Positions 29,126 to 41,549 of a DNA stretch of 64,000 bases are shown here, one piece after another. Both the position numbers and the translations under genes were made by a program. Below the pieces are notes generated by a model. That model worked only from the letters and a program-made list of their open reading frames with translations. It was not told the origin of the DNA and did not search any database. How positions within the stretch are numbered: position 1 is the first letter of the stretch; each line of letters starts with the position of its first letter. The DNA is from Apostichopus japonicus (taxonomy: Eukaryota; Echinodermata; Holothuroidea; Aspidochirotida; Stichopodidae), in contig NC_092581.1 of assembly GCF_037975245.1 (NCBI RefSeq), positions 10,607,303 to 10,671,302 on the forward strand. The letters run 5' to 3'.

Positions 29126-31663
29126 CAGTGGCGGCGGAAGCGGGGTGGGGGCTTGGGGGGGCTCAGCCCCCCCAATGAAAAAGTTGAGGGGCCAAATGCA
29201 TGATAAGCCCCCCCCCCCCAATATTTGCCAAGGCTCCGAAACGTGCATCTGCCCATTTTTCAATGCAAATTGTCGATCTGTCCGATGCACACGTATACTA
29301 TACAGGTGTAATAATTTTAGTAAATGCTGGGGGACCCTCGGTCCGTCCCCTGGCTATAGACCACATTGTCACCCCAACCGCGTCTTCACGGCCCGTGAAA
29401 AGTGGAAGCAGTGAGTGCGAGTACCGGTAAGCGCTACACAACTTCGTCTTAGGCCAATGACTTGCCTCATTTCAGCCAGTTCTCAAACATCCCCTGAAGG
29501 ATATATCCTTCTAATGGTAGCACAGTTCCCATGAATATATCCTTCAGGGACATTTCCTTCTAATTGGAGATGTATCTTTCGTAGGGTTTATCCTTCTAAA
29601 GTGCCTTAAGTGTGATAACAAAACACAATATTAGCATTTCACCTGTACTGTATAGGGTACATGCACTCGTGACAGTGCTTGGTTCATAGAAATTTGTTGG
29701 CAACTGCACATGGTTTGGAATTACCCATTTGTTGACATTAAGAAATGCTTTCAGTTTTTTCTTATGACATTTATTTAATTATTGCATTTAATTGCAAGTA
29801 GTAATTAACTACACTCAAAAACGTCTTTGCGAGTACACTACGAGTAATAGCTACTCTCATAGGCGTACGAGTCGGGGGGGGCAGGGGGGGCAGACTTCCC
29901 CCAAATTTCCAGAGGACAAGAAATTCGGGCAAAAGTCCTGACAAATTCGGGCAGCCTTAGAGGAGAAAAAAAATTAAAATAAATATGTAGTAGCTTGCCC
30001 GAATCTTTTTCATATTTTTGCCCGAAAATTCCGTGGAGAGCGTTCTGTGTTTTTTGTTTTGTGACATTAATATTAATATAGGCCTAATGATTTTCTTTAT
30101 TTAACATCATGATGCCCGAATATTTCCGTGTAACACCACCGTAAGCGCAGCTCATCTTGGCTACCACGCTTTTTGCACTATCGCCCAAAATTATTAACAG
30201 GGAACGCCGCGCACAATCGTGGTGACAAGCATGCATGGAGATTAGCATTCTCTGAAATGAAAAAACCGCAGTAAACATTTTTTTCTAACTAGTCAACTGT
30301 ATACCTGGACATCCCCGACATGAGAGTACATAAGAAACATTTTCTTTTTCATGGATGGTTGGGAGGGGGGGGGTGCCTACAAGCCTCAAAATACAGGTTT
30401 ATCATATTCTTTTTTATTTTTTATACTTTTTTGTGAGACAAATTGCAGTCTCACCCGACACAACGACATTTTCCCGCCTACGTGTCGTTGAACAATGTAT
30501 GTTTTTCTGGGGGTAGCTGAGTACAGCGGCGTCGGAGCCGGTACGGCAGGTCCGGCGAACGTCGGACCAATATTCACGGCGCCCAAAAAAAAAATAGGAC
30601 TAAGAAAAAATATGGCAAAAAATAAAGAACCAATATGAAACACTTAAAAAATGTGTTTCATAAGATTAATCGGGTACAAAAACAGACAAGGGAGAATCTT
30701 GTTTTTTCATATGACACATGTGAACTGCTATTTTATGCAATCTGGGAGGTAGTTCAGTTCAAGTTTTCAGTCATTTTCAATAATGATGACGGCAAGTTGG
30801 CTAAATGTCACTACTCTGGCATGGCAGGGGTCTTGTTTTCAAATTCGGGATGTGCCATTTCCTGCAATCTGGGAGGCATTTTTTCAAAATTTTCTCCGTT
30901 ACGCTACGCGCCAAGCATGGTGGCGCGTAGCGTAGTTTGACCTACTAAACGCCCTCCCTCAACTCCCGATACTTATGACAGATGGCCACACTCTGATCTG
31001 CCGTACCAATCCCAAATAGCTTCCGACGCCCCTGTGAGTACTGTGTTAAAATAATAAATACCGTACTAAATAGGAGCTTAAAAAATATATTGTCATAGTT
31101 TTCCCCTTGAAAGTGATGTAACCATTTTTTCTTCTTCTAATTTACCAAATATTTGGGAAAGTGTAAATTTCTAAACGTGAGATTATAAAATAAAGAATGT
31201 TTTGATGCAACTTGCAAGGCCTCAGAAGTGCCATTTCCGGCAATCTGAGAGGCATATTTTGCCCCCAAAAAATTATTGTGCGCTACGCGCCAACCAATGG
31301 TGGCGCTCCGCTTAGAAAGTGTCAAGGGAAATTTTGGGCACAAAAGTTTCTGCCCCCCCCCCCCACCAAACCGAAATGGTCCCGTACGCCTATGGCTACT
31401 CTCTTAAAACACCATCGAATATACAAATTACAATGTTTTTACAGATTTTTACGTGCAATCTGAGAAATTGCAGGCTTGAGACCCATATTTTAGGGCTAGG
31501 TATTGGCAGCATAAAACACTCGGGAAGTGCCGTTTCCGGCCATCTGGGGGTTTGAAAAACCCTAAAATTTTGGGTGCGCGCCGCGCCAACCGATGGTGGC
31601 GCTCCGCTCAGATAGTCTCCACACATTAGCCCCCCCAATAATTTTCCCGTTCCGCCGCGCCTG
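29126..31663. mobile_element. Outer hAT-type element, 8-bp duplication CCTAATTC
   Basis: Starts CAGTGGCGGCGGAAGCGG. The far end, inverted, reads CAGGCGCGGCGGAACGGG. Perfect direct repeats CCTAATTC flank it (29118-29125, 31664-31671). Length is 2,538 bp including a nested 1.5-kb element, so about 1 kb is its own. Interior has poly-G/C tracts and repeats of TACGCGCCAACC / GGTGGCGCTCCGC. No transposase frame seen. Confidence 0.85.
29858..31394. mobile_element. Inner nested hAT-type element, 8-bp duplication GCTACTCT
   Basis: Ends CATAGGCGTACGAG and, inverted, CATAGGCGTACGGG. Perfect direct repeats GCTACTCT lie at 29850-29857 and 31395-31402. Length is 1,537 bp. No open frame resembles a transposase. 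It sits inside the outer element and is therefore younger. Confidence 0.87.
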
Positions 31664-31671
31664 CCTAATTC

Positions 31672-32311
31672 ATAGATACATTGTGCAAATGTTGCACTTA
31701 ATTTACATCCACCCCCACCCCACCCCCTTGTGGTACTGAATGAGTTAGTGTGCATTAGGGGAGGGGCGCGGGGAATTACTCAAAAGCACTCTCAGTTAGT
31801 AGGTGCAAGATTGGACGTGTAAACGAAAATAGCTTACTACCACCCGACAAGATGATCCCAAAAATCATACCTTTCCAACAATTAAGTGCATGCATGCGCA
31901 TGTCATCACTGCGCATGTCATCAATAACAACAACTTTGCAGTTACGAGAAACTAGAACAATTTTCAATATAACTAACAGGAAAAGAGCACTCCAAATGAA
32001 TGCAATAGGGGCACTACTCGGAATATTGTACAATTGACTGTTGGAGGAAGGATATTTACCCTTGCTCCGTCGCCAGTGTATGATATATATTTGAGGGTGA
32101 AACATAATCTCTGTATGTATTTTGTGGGTGTGTGGAACACGTGTATAGTTATGTTTCAACTATCAAATATCATTACCGTACCGGTATATCTTTTAAAGAG
32201 ATGCGGGTCCGTTGGGTTGAGTTTGCACGCGATACTAATTCTTAAAAAATAAATGCTCACAATATGAGAAATTTTAATACATAGTTATCCTTACCACAAA
32301 TCAAAGCGATA
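31672..32311. other. Spacer between elements, no gene recognised
   Basis: Frames are short and lack domain-like sequence. Nothing else recognised. Confidence 0.4.
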
Positions 32312-33164
32312 TTACTCTCTTAAACGGACGAACTGAGGGACCAGTTCCTTCAGACTGAAATTCAGTCTAAGGAAGGACTGAAAATTTTCAGTCTGTAAAA
32401 CGACTGATTTTTAGTCTAGCTAGACTTAATGATTTCAGTGTAACAGGACTGGAATTTACCCTTTCTTAGACTGAAATTAAGCCAAATTAGATTAGAATCC
32501 AGCCTATAAGGTTTAAATTATTTTATTCAATTAGACTTTAAAAAAAAAAGTGGCTAGACAGAATATCGTCATTTTATACTTTTAATTCAGGGATTAATAG
32601 TCCAATATGCCAGTCAAAAAACTGCCCAAAGGCACTAAACTGGGACGATTACAGTCGCCCTCCAGGCAGGTTAAAGGAAATTTCCCCGTAAAATTGTAAA
32701 AATTCCTAAATGGAGTATAATTTTAGAAACAACTGGTTAAAAAAGCAGGTTGATAGTTACATGTTTTTAACTTAGATTTTGCTTTACAATATACAATGAA
32801 ACAATAATTCATGGGAACATTCCATTAACTATGGAAATAAGAAAACAAAAAACCTGTTAAAAGTTTAAAAACTGTATTAAAACTGTCTTTATTTATTTTC
32901 TTGGATACATTAAAGAAATATAAACAAAAAATAGTACAAAAGCTAACTTTGTTTGCTTGGGTTTTATTTATGATATCTTAGGTCTAAATAATGGTTATTT
33001 ACCTAAACTACAAAAATAAATTAAATGTAAAGTTTTAGTTATGAAATATTCCAAAAATTAAAGTTGCAATTCCGGTGCCGACGATTTGACATACAAACTC
33101 TATAAATGTGGTCAAGTTTACCAGAAATTTCTAATTTGACCATAACTAATTTATTTTGTGTCCT

Positions 33165-34030
33165 AAAAATTTAAGGATTGAAACATTTATTTTTATAGTT
33201 TTATTTAGTTTTAATTTAGTTTTTATTTAGATTCATACCTTTAAGTGGAACCCATGTGCAGCAGTTGCTGCAAATATAATAATAACCAGAACCAATTATG
33301 ACAGGGCAAGTTCGTTTATCATACAGATATCGATATAAAGAATATTAAAATGTAAAACTAAAATTGTACTTCAAGAAAAAATAATGGCAAAGGCCACTTG
33401 GAAAGTGACCAACAATGAACGGATGCTGGCATAGGCCACTTGGAAAGTGACCGACAATGGACGGATACTGGCAAAGGCCATTTGGAAAGTGACCGACAAT
33501 GGACGGATACTGGCATAGGCCAATTGGAAAGTGACCGACACTGGACGAATACTGGAAAAGGCCACTTGGAAAGTGACCGACAATGAACGGATTACAATTG
33601 ACGGATAACAGATTACACTCAACTTATGTACAGAGAAGGCAAGTTCCTAAATAAAAAATAATGTATATTAACAACTGGAATATTTTTATATAGTGTCCTA
33701 AAAATGTAAGGCTTGAAACATTAATTGTTATGTTTTAATTTAAATTCATACTTTTAAGTGAAACATATGTGCAGCAGTTGTAGCAAATATAATAATAACC
33801 CGAACCAATTATGACAGGGCAAGTTCTTTATTATACAGATATTGGTATAACGAAATTTAAAATATTAAACTAAATTGTACTTCAAGAAAAAATAATGGCA
33901 AAGGCCACTTGGAAAGTGACCAACAATGAACGGATGCTGGCATAGGCGACTTGGAAAGTGACCGACAATGGACGGATACTGGCAAAGGCCACTTGGAAAG
34001 TGACCGACAATGGACAAATACTGGAAAAGG
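33165..34030. repeat. Tandem duplication of a ~535-bp block
   Basis: 33165-33600 and 33700-34030 share the same order of sequence: TTAAGTG.AAC, TGTGCAGCAGTTG, AATTATGACAGGGCAAGTTC, ACTTCAAGAAAAAATAATGG, then the minisatellite. Confidence 0.8.
33382..33595. repeat. Minisatellite, 42-bp unit
   Basis: About five copies of GGCAAAGGCCACTTGG, AAAGTGACCGACAATGG and ACGGATACT. The unit is a multiple of three, so open frames cross it on the minus strand. They have no start or splice context and I do not call them genes. Confidence 0.9.
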
Positions 34031-34035
34031 CCATT
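33895..34035. repeat. Minisatellite, 42-bp unit, second block
   Basis: Three to four copies of the same unit as at 33382-33595, within the duplicated block. Confidence 0.88.
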
Positions 34036-34387
34036 TGGCCAAGCCCTTCTTCCAAGCTCCAGCCTCTTGTCACCCCAACATTTTTTATACTCCCAACCTC
34101 TCCACCTACCCTTCAGGGTTTTCATTTCTGCTGCTTATTCCCAACCCCATCTCTTACCAGCCCACACCATTCTGACACTCGTTTCTCATAATTGAACCAT
34201 TTTTGGAAACTGACTGACCCGACAATGGATGGATTACAATTCAGAATTGTACCAAACTAAGTTATAATACCGATAGTACTGGTGTTTAAATAAACAAAAC
34301 AATTGTTTACATGACACAACATCAAAATGAAAATACAGCATACAAATAAACACTTGCAACACCACTCTAAAAAGCTACTTAGGAGAA

Positions 34388-37300
34388 ATTAATTTAATGT
34401 TAGATGCCAAGCTACGCAATGGTGCCTTTACTGACGTAGCAGGAATCACTCCATATAAAAAGGCAGCTAAGAATTCACAGAATTGATGAAGTGCCAAAGC
34501 ATAATGCACATTAAATGTGTGATGTGCTTTAAATAATCTATCCACTTGTTACTTGTTCCTGCAGGAATTGGAATTCTATCCGCCAAAAATAAAGAACTGT
34601 GACGGATTTTGGGCAGATCCGAGTGAAAGTATGTACAGTTGTACATACTTTCCATCTATTCCGGCAGCGGTAGCATCAATGCTGGTGTCAAGCTAGAAAG
34701 AAATGACAAAAAAATATGTATATTTTACTCCATACTATTAAATTAACATCTGAACATTAGGCAAACTGCCAATCTAAATATTCCATGAGACTTCCAGTTT
34801 ATTCATACGAGAATAAAATTTTACATAAACTAAACTTCTTACATGATCTCCCTAGAATGTCACTAAAAATTCACAAACCTTTGACAGACAACTTTACAAA
34901 ATTTGGTTATTACAAACCCTGGACAGACTGGCAGAGTGTACCTTCAGTATCAATAATTGTACATCTCAGACACCTGAAGGGTTCATAAGTCAACCGTTTT
35001 TCCATCTCTATCTTTGTTATTCCTTACTAAAAATGGCATATATATTGGTTGGCTTTACATTTAAAAATATTATGTCACTTTACTACAATTGTGACCACAA
35101 TGGGCATTCTCCCCCAAACACCCCTATTAAATTCCCTTTTTGCCGGTTTTCCGCCTTGCTCCACATTCTTGTCAGTATTGCTGCCAATCAGACAGTGCTG
35201 AATAAATTATTCCTGCTTTACATTGCCATAATAAGTGTTTTTTCCTACTCTATACAAGTCACTTCCATTGAGCCATGATGATTATAGAGCCAGTGCCTAT
35301 ACCATTCAGTAGCACCAATGGAAAAGAGCCATAAGACCCAGTGGATATGATGCTAACCTTAATATACACCAGACAAACTTTTTTCCACATAACAAGCCAA
35401 TTTTTGTTTAGCCAAGCAAATTTTGTAAAACCAAAACTTTTCCACTAAACGCAGGGGTGTTTATATAGCATTGAGCAAGGGAATAAACAGTATATTGTCA
35501 TAAAATACTCACAGGTTTGTTCTGAAGGAAGTACAACAGTGCCCCTGCTCTGCTAGTGGACTGCTGCTTCTGCTTTAACATAGTCACTGACCTGTGCAGT
35601 ATATATATAAATGTATATAAAGCACACATATCCTCTGAAAAGAAAATTGAGTTTGAAGTTTTAAACATAACCTCCAAGGCATAGTATGTGGCTAATTAAA
35701 TGCAATAAATCATAGAACAAGTAAATGTGAACAAATGGCACATTCCATAAATAAACTTTTTGAATATAATCCAGATAAGTTATACATCCAAATAAATAAT
35801 TCTGTATTTTCACAAACTATAAAGTTATTGATATATTGATTTTTTAAAGTTATAGTTCATTGAATTTTGGATGACAATCTGCTCAAATTAAATTGTGTCA
35901 TATTTCTAATCGTAAACAGGAAAAAATGTTTATAGTACTTTAAGTGCTTGATTTCAAAGAATATTCACAGAAAATTTAACTATGATGTTTATTATTGCCT
36001 ATATGGTAATAAGAAAAAATAAGAACAATTAAGTTTTCGGTCTTAATTTTAAACCTTTATCTATCAAGCGGCCACAATTTGCCCAAATTGAGAAAAAGAA
36101 TAAAATTTAGAACTTTCCAGCCTCTTACCAAGGGGTAATGCCCAAAACGTTATTGATTGGTTAGCTAGAAAAAGGCATACAAAGAAAACTTTGAAATATG
36201 ATAGCTATATACTAATTTAACTTACTACTATCAGTTTCCTCAAAAGCATCAATCATATTTGCGATAGCTGGTGAGGTTTTCTTTCTCACTTCTATGATGC
36301 GTTCTCTATATCCATCCCACTTTGTGATGAAGTTATCCCTGGATTCGGCAAACATTAATCGAAACTCCTCATTTATCTGAAAGAAATGTAAACATTTCAT
36401 TACTGCAAATCAGAATGCTAGGAGATTTTTCTAGTATCACAATTATGAAACTTACTACATCAAATCTGAATTTTGCTTCTTCAGTTATCTTTTGACTGAA
36501 AAGAAGGTTATGATTATTAGAAATGCTTGATATAGCGCATTATACGTAAACCGGTCTCAATGCCCTTTACAATGGAAAAATGCGAAGCTAGCCTACAGAT
36601 AACATACTTAACTGGCTGCAAAGCACATCTACCTGCAATAAAGCTACTGAAAAATCGCTGGCACAGGATTCAAACCTGCGACCTTCAGCATCTCAGTCTG
36701 GTGCTCTACCAACTGAGCTAACCCGTAAAAGGGCCAGCGGCCTGTCATGGACGATTTGATTACCCACGCCCCACTGGCTTGAATTAGCCAATAATGTCCA
36801 ACACTCCTATTTTAGATGGGTATGGAAATGTGTTATTATTTTTGTTTGCTACTAATAGATGTGTTAGGCATTTATCTGAAACATATTCAAAGAAAAAGAA
36901 AGCATTTTCAGTACTTTTCTTTTAAATTACAATTAAAGAAGTGAAAAATCTAGTATTTCTCCATTGACTGTAATGATAAGTGACCCCACGAAGTGACCAA
37001 GTAGAAACCATACTGAACAGAGCCCTATAGCACCAGTGCCTAACGGCCGGGTAAATAGCCAATGCCTTTTCACTTAGGCTAAGTAAACTTGTATGCGCAG
37101 CCTGCAGGGTAGGAATAAATTTTCTTCGAAAAAAAAATCATTTATTAAGGACTAACGTTAGGGGCCTAACGTTAGGCTAAGCCTTTTTTTTTCGTTTTAA
37201 CCGGTACCTATTAATTTCAGTTGGCACACTCTGAATAGGCTTGCCTAATTTAGTAATAATTAGTAAAATATCACTAGGCCTAGGCCAACACTAAATTACT

Positions 37301-37557
37301 CGTAACCAGTGACACAATAGACGTACATGTACGACAGTCTGACAGTACAGTGTATACCGGGCCATAGTATAACTATACTAGGCTATAGCCAACTGTACTA
37401 CTACTGTACTAGGCATAGCATTGTTCATGTTAACGCTATGACTGCATATGAGTATGAATCGATTAAAACGGCCTTTTTTAATATTACCTTCGAGCAATGA
37501 TATTACTTTTTCTGCATATCCTTTACCTGCCAAACACGTTCTCAATGTTTCTGCCAT
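34388..37557 (-). pseudogene. Decayed multi-exon gene carried inside the 5.65-kb element
   Basis: Minus strand. Exon 1 (37557-37488) starts at ATG and encodes MAETLRTCLAGKGYAEK, with donor GAAG|GTAATA. Exon 36496-36457 encodes ITEEAKFRFDV and is in phase with exon 36376-36226 (INEEFRLMFAESRDNF ... VRKKTSPAIANMIDAFEE, donor GATAGTA|GTAAGT). A C-terminal block (34690-34388) encodes GKYVQLYILSLGSAQNPSQF, then PIPAGTSNKW, then LFKAHHTFNVHYALALHQF ... FLAAFLYGVIP. It needs two frame changes, and the phases from the middle exons do not join to it. It resembles a class of multi-copy, uncharacterised animal proteins; that is from memory and not firm. Function unknown. Probably dead cargo of the transposon. 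Confidence 0.5.
36658..36725 (-). repeat. tRNA-like SINE unit
   Basis: The minus strand has TAGCTCAGTTGGTAGAGC (A-box region) and GGTTTGAATCC (B box) at tRNA spacing. The anticodon stem does not pair well, so it is tRNA-derived rather than a working tRNA. Confidence 0.6.
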
Positions 37558-37964
37558 TCTTATACCCTCGTGGAAAGCTTAAAAAGGTTAGTTTTTACGC
37601 ATAAAACGAAGCGTAAATTCTCTCGGTATTCAAGGTAAGTTCAGCTAAGATGGCGAGTCGATTCAACGTTCGTACGTACCTACGTACGCGGCCGTACGCG
37701 GCCGGGCATATGTAGATTAGAATACGTCATTAATTTGGACAGACCGGATTGGTTTAACTGTTCAGTCTTCGCATGGACTGAAATTAAAATGAGCACGTGA
37801 CAAAATACAATGATTTTATTGGGTATTGCATTCAGTCTATTGTAGGCTGAATTTCGTTCGGAAACAATTCCAGTCTTAGCGTCTGGAAATCGGTCTTATG
37901 GACTGAAATATATTTCAGTCGAACCTTAGACTGAATTTTTCAGTCTTCAAATTTAAGAGAGTAA

Positions 37965-40900
37965 CTTTGCTAATACTGAAATTGATATGGTGGTAAAGGT
38001 GGAGGGAGGGGGTCCACTTTTAAATGTGAAAGGGTGTCGTACTTTTCCATTCTTAATAGTCATTTTCCATGAATATATAGCTGTTGGCGAATCAGTCATG
38101 GCATAGTGTGCTATTATAAGTACTGTTCTTATTTCAACTCCGTCACCATCCAACAGCTAAATATACAACGTTCTGAATTCTGTTTTATTGACTTAGCGCT
38201 CTGTTTATCGTACAAGTATACATTTATGGTTCTTGCCGTACATATTTCTTATCATTCGTACTATTTTACATCGTCACTTTTATCGCAATGTTTTTATACC
38301 ATTGTCGATAGCCTACCGGTATTTATTACTCATGCAATATCACTTTGTATATGTGTTTCATCGTTTTGCGTTTCAATTTCATGTCTGTTTTAGAGCTCTT
38401 GTGTTTTGAACAATTTCCATTGTATTTTTATGCATGTGGCTGAATAAACCATCTATCTAAAGGTTGATAATACATCAAATTCAAAAGAGGGTCGGTCACA
38501 CCGACCAGAGGTGTCGTAGAAAACATGTCGTTGTGTGAATAATTGTCTAAGGCCATGTGACCGGCATGTGTACAGCCATGCACCGTCGACTGAATACGTA
38601 GGCTGATACAGCGATATTCTCCTTATTTTGAATGTACGGATGCTTTTAAAGACCATTTACCTATAATTATTATATAGTTCTGAACGAGCACCAACTATTT
38701 ATCTTCCATGTTTGTTTACAGCTCAGATTACACACCGATCTGATATAATAACTTGTAGGTACATTGTGTTCGTAGAATGGTAAAAACTTCTTCATGTGCA
38801 AACTTGTACCGTAAATTCCCCATTGTTTATGACAAACGCTTTCAATCAAAATATTGAGGCTATACTGTGTATAGCACTGAGGTAATTGAAACCAATGTAT
38901 TATGAAGGGGGGGGGGGGTGCAGTAATTCTAGGGCAGACCAAGATTATAGTTTATTTCTATATAATTAACCTTAGTCAACACAACGTTTTGGTAATTAAT
39001 AGTTTGTATGAGGATGAGAAAGGTGTGGGGGAGGGGGAGTGTACACCCCAATAGTGGTCCGATTCTTCTCCGGTTGAATTCAAATCCTCCAACTGAACCA
39101 TGTTCCCCCGGGGGGGGGGCTGACGATCGGAGGTGTGGGAGTACAAGTGCCACCCCTTTCTCCCCATTCCCGTTTGTGCAAGCCACTGAGAGTTACCCGT
39201 TAAGAACAGCCTGCGCCCAAACACCTCAAAGAGATTTCACAGGTAAGAACTGAAGGTGTGAGCATATATAGACACGACATCACTGACACAACGCAATTCT
39301 CGGTTTATTAAAATGTTTATTTTCTGCAATAACGACTCTGCTAAGCGTATTTTGAACCGTGGCATACATATCATACTTTCTTATAAGTAAATGAATAACG
39401 GAAAATTGTGAAGGAAGCGCTAGATAATGGCAGAAAGCAATAATATAGCCAAACGTTTCTATGCTCTTTCAAGCGGCAGTATGATATGTCATTATAAACC
39501 GACCGAATGAGACTAGGTTAAGCCCACATTAGGACAATTAGATAAGTAAAACCATTGTTAGAAACGTTAAAGAGCCATCAGATAACAATCGACGAATTTA
39601 CTTCCAACTGTTTCAGAAACGAAACGTGGAATTTAACCCGGCACCTTGCTGTAACCCAAACCCAATCATTTTCCTGAATTGAATATGTTACCAGTAGTAA
39701 TAGTTCAATCAATCATGGCACCTGTAAGTAGCCGTCAGTAACACAAGCACGTAGCCTGTGTGATCGATGTAGTTTTGCACATGCACTCATCCAGCTCTGG
39801 ACTTCTCAAAGTGTATGTACAAACTTAGGCTGCAACATTTAATTGAAATACCCTGATCACGTTTGCTTCACCTCACAGTAATACACATACTGCCTATACA
39901 ATACTCACAACCGCCTGTATATAACATTAACAACATGGCTTTGTAGCTGTGTACCGTATAAATGCCACGGGTTCTAATATGGTAAACTCGATAAGCAGAT
40001 CGAAAGCTTATAAATAGCTTATAACAATTCATTTGTTGAAGCAACAGAGCATTTCAGTTTGCTCAATTTAGAGTAATTTTGAGAGAAATAAATAAGTTAT
40101 CACTCAACTGGCGACAAACTGAATTATTACAACAAACGGTTAACAATAAACTTTAACTGGGTTATTTGTACAAGCTATCTTTCACTGACATCAGCAGAAC
40201 ACTCTATGTATAACTGTGGATAACAAATTACGAGAAACATGCTAATCTCTTGATAATATCCAGACAATTCTCTTCTAAGCGGATGATACAGTTCTTAAAA
40301 GATTGCTACATAACTATTTTATATTTACTTGACAAGCGTTAACTCAACTAAACTGTCAAATGGATTAGAGCGAGACAATAAAATAATATTGAAACTATGA
40401 ATATTCATTGAGCAAGGGTATAAGCAACGATATTTAAATACTTTAAAGTTTGTATTATATAATCATAATAATTTACAATTTCCTGACCTATAGGCCATAT
40501 AAATCATATGTACATCAATACCCAGTGTTTGCATTCCCGTTTAACCCACGGTTGGGAAACATACCCAACTAAATACTTTGTAAGTAAAATTAACTTTGAG
40601 CAGTGTTTCCAACATTCTCGGTTGGACGAGTTTTCACGAACCGTATAGATGTTATCTTCTTTGATCTTGACCGCTTCTATTAAGTACAAAAGAATGAATA
40701 CAATTACTTTCATGCGAACATCATTTCATATAAGTGATTGCACTTAATTGTGTCTTTACCTTGCGGAAAAAAGCTTAACCAGAAAGGAGACAAGGTAACC
40801 TTAATTCGCGACAAGATGAAAGGATATTCATATATAGTTGACGCTATACCCTCAAAAGGCAATTCCGGCGTAAACAGTAAAGTTGATCCTTTTTGAAGAT

Positions 40901-41480
40901 GGTGTCGGGCCAGAATATATTTATCAAGAAAATAAACACATAGTCAGAAGAAACATCGTTTTATTTATATGTCAGGGGGACAAAGATATATTTGCTACAC
41001 CTGCGAAAGCTCTCTGTCCTTCGTAAGCGACTCTGAATATATATGCTACATTTATCCCATCCTTGGATTGATTTATATATAAACCTTTTTAAACCGTTTG
41101 CAACATCCTCACTGGCAATAGGCCATATCTAGAAATCGAATTTGGCCTGGGTTTGATGATACTAAGGAAGTATCCTGTCATTTTTTATAGAGCCGGGAGG
41201 GAGGGGGAGGGAGAGAGGGGGAGCTAGGTTCGTACACTTTTGGCAGTCCACATTGATCCTTAAGTATATAATGAAAATGAGATACAAACTCATTCTTTTT
41301 CCAATATATTATATACCCTCTTATTGACACCATGTCCCGGTAATAAAAGTCCATTGGGGACCTGGTGATTTAATTAAAAAGACTTTATGAAGTCAACAGA
41401 ATTGTTGGTTTGAATGTTAATTACTTTGTAACGTAAATTCAAAATCCATAACGCTCAAGTTAACTTACTTGTCTCAATTG
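37965..41480. other. Intergenic, no gene recognised
   Basis: Poly-G runs near 38908 and 39111. A minus-strand frame at 40713-40504 starts with a signal-peptide-like MKVIVFILLYLIEA and is 69 residues long, but it has a weak start context and no family. No feature is supported at useful confidence. Confidence 0.35.
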
Positions 41481-41549
41481 TTATTTTTGTTGACCAGGAT
41501 CTTTCACAGTGTCACCGCCTTTTTGCTCAAAGCTGGATTTTGTTATGTC
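41481..41549 (-). CDS. Second BIR gene, tentative terminal exon
   Basis: 69 nt, phase 0 acceptor with a good pyrimidine tract, 22 polar residues then TAA. Chosen on splice signal and phase only. A different downstream exon is possible. Confidence 0.4.
   Translation of the reverse strand, partial: DITKSSFEQKGGDTVKDPGQQK

Larger units (their letters stand above)
32312..37964. mobile_element. 5.65-kb DNA transposon with CAGTCT/AGACTG-rich ends
   Basis: Both ends carry the 13-bp inverted repeat TTACTCTCTTAAA. The first 200 bp and last 230 bp are crowded with AGACTGAAATTCAGTCT-like palindromes and half-sites. The interior carries a decayed multi-exon gene (minus strand), a minisatellite in a duplicated block, and a tRNA-like unit. 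No clear target duplication was seen. Superfamily not recognised. Confidence 0.65.

Noticed and set aside
33371-34195. Repetitive frames with a 14-residue period (SVTFQVAFASIRPL)
   Set aside because: The 42-bp minisatellite stays open by arithmetic. No start context, exon signals or upstream gene.
36658-36725. Functional tRNA gene
   Set aside because: A and B boxes are good but the anticodon stem fails. The same holds for the units at 6119, 6420 and 44677.
40504-40713. 69-residue frame with a signal-peptide-like start
   Set aside because: Weak start context, only three Cys, no family and no splice partner.
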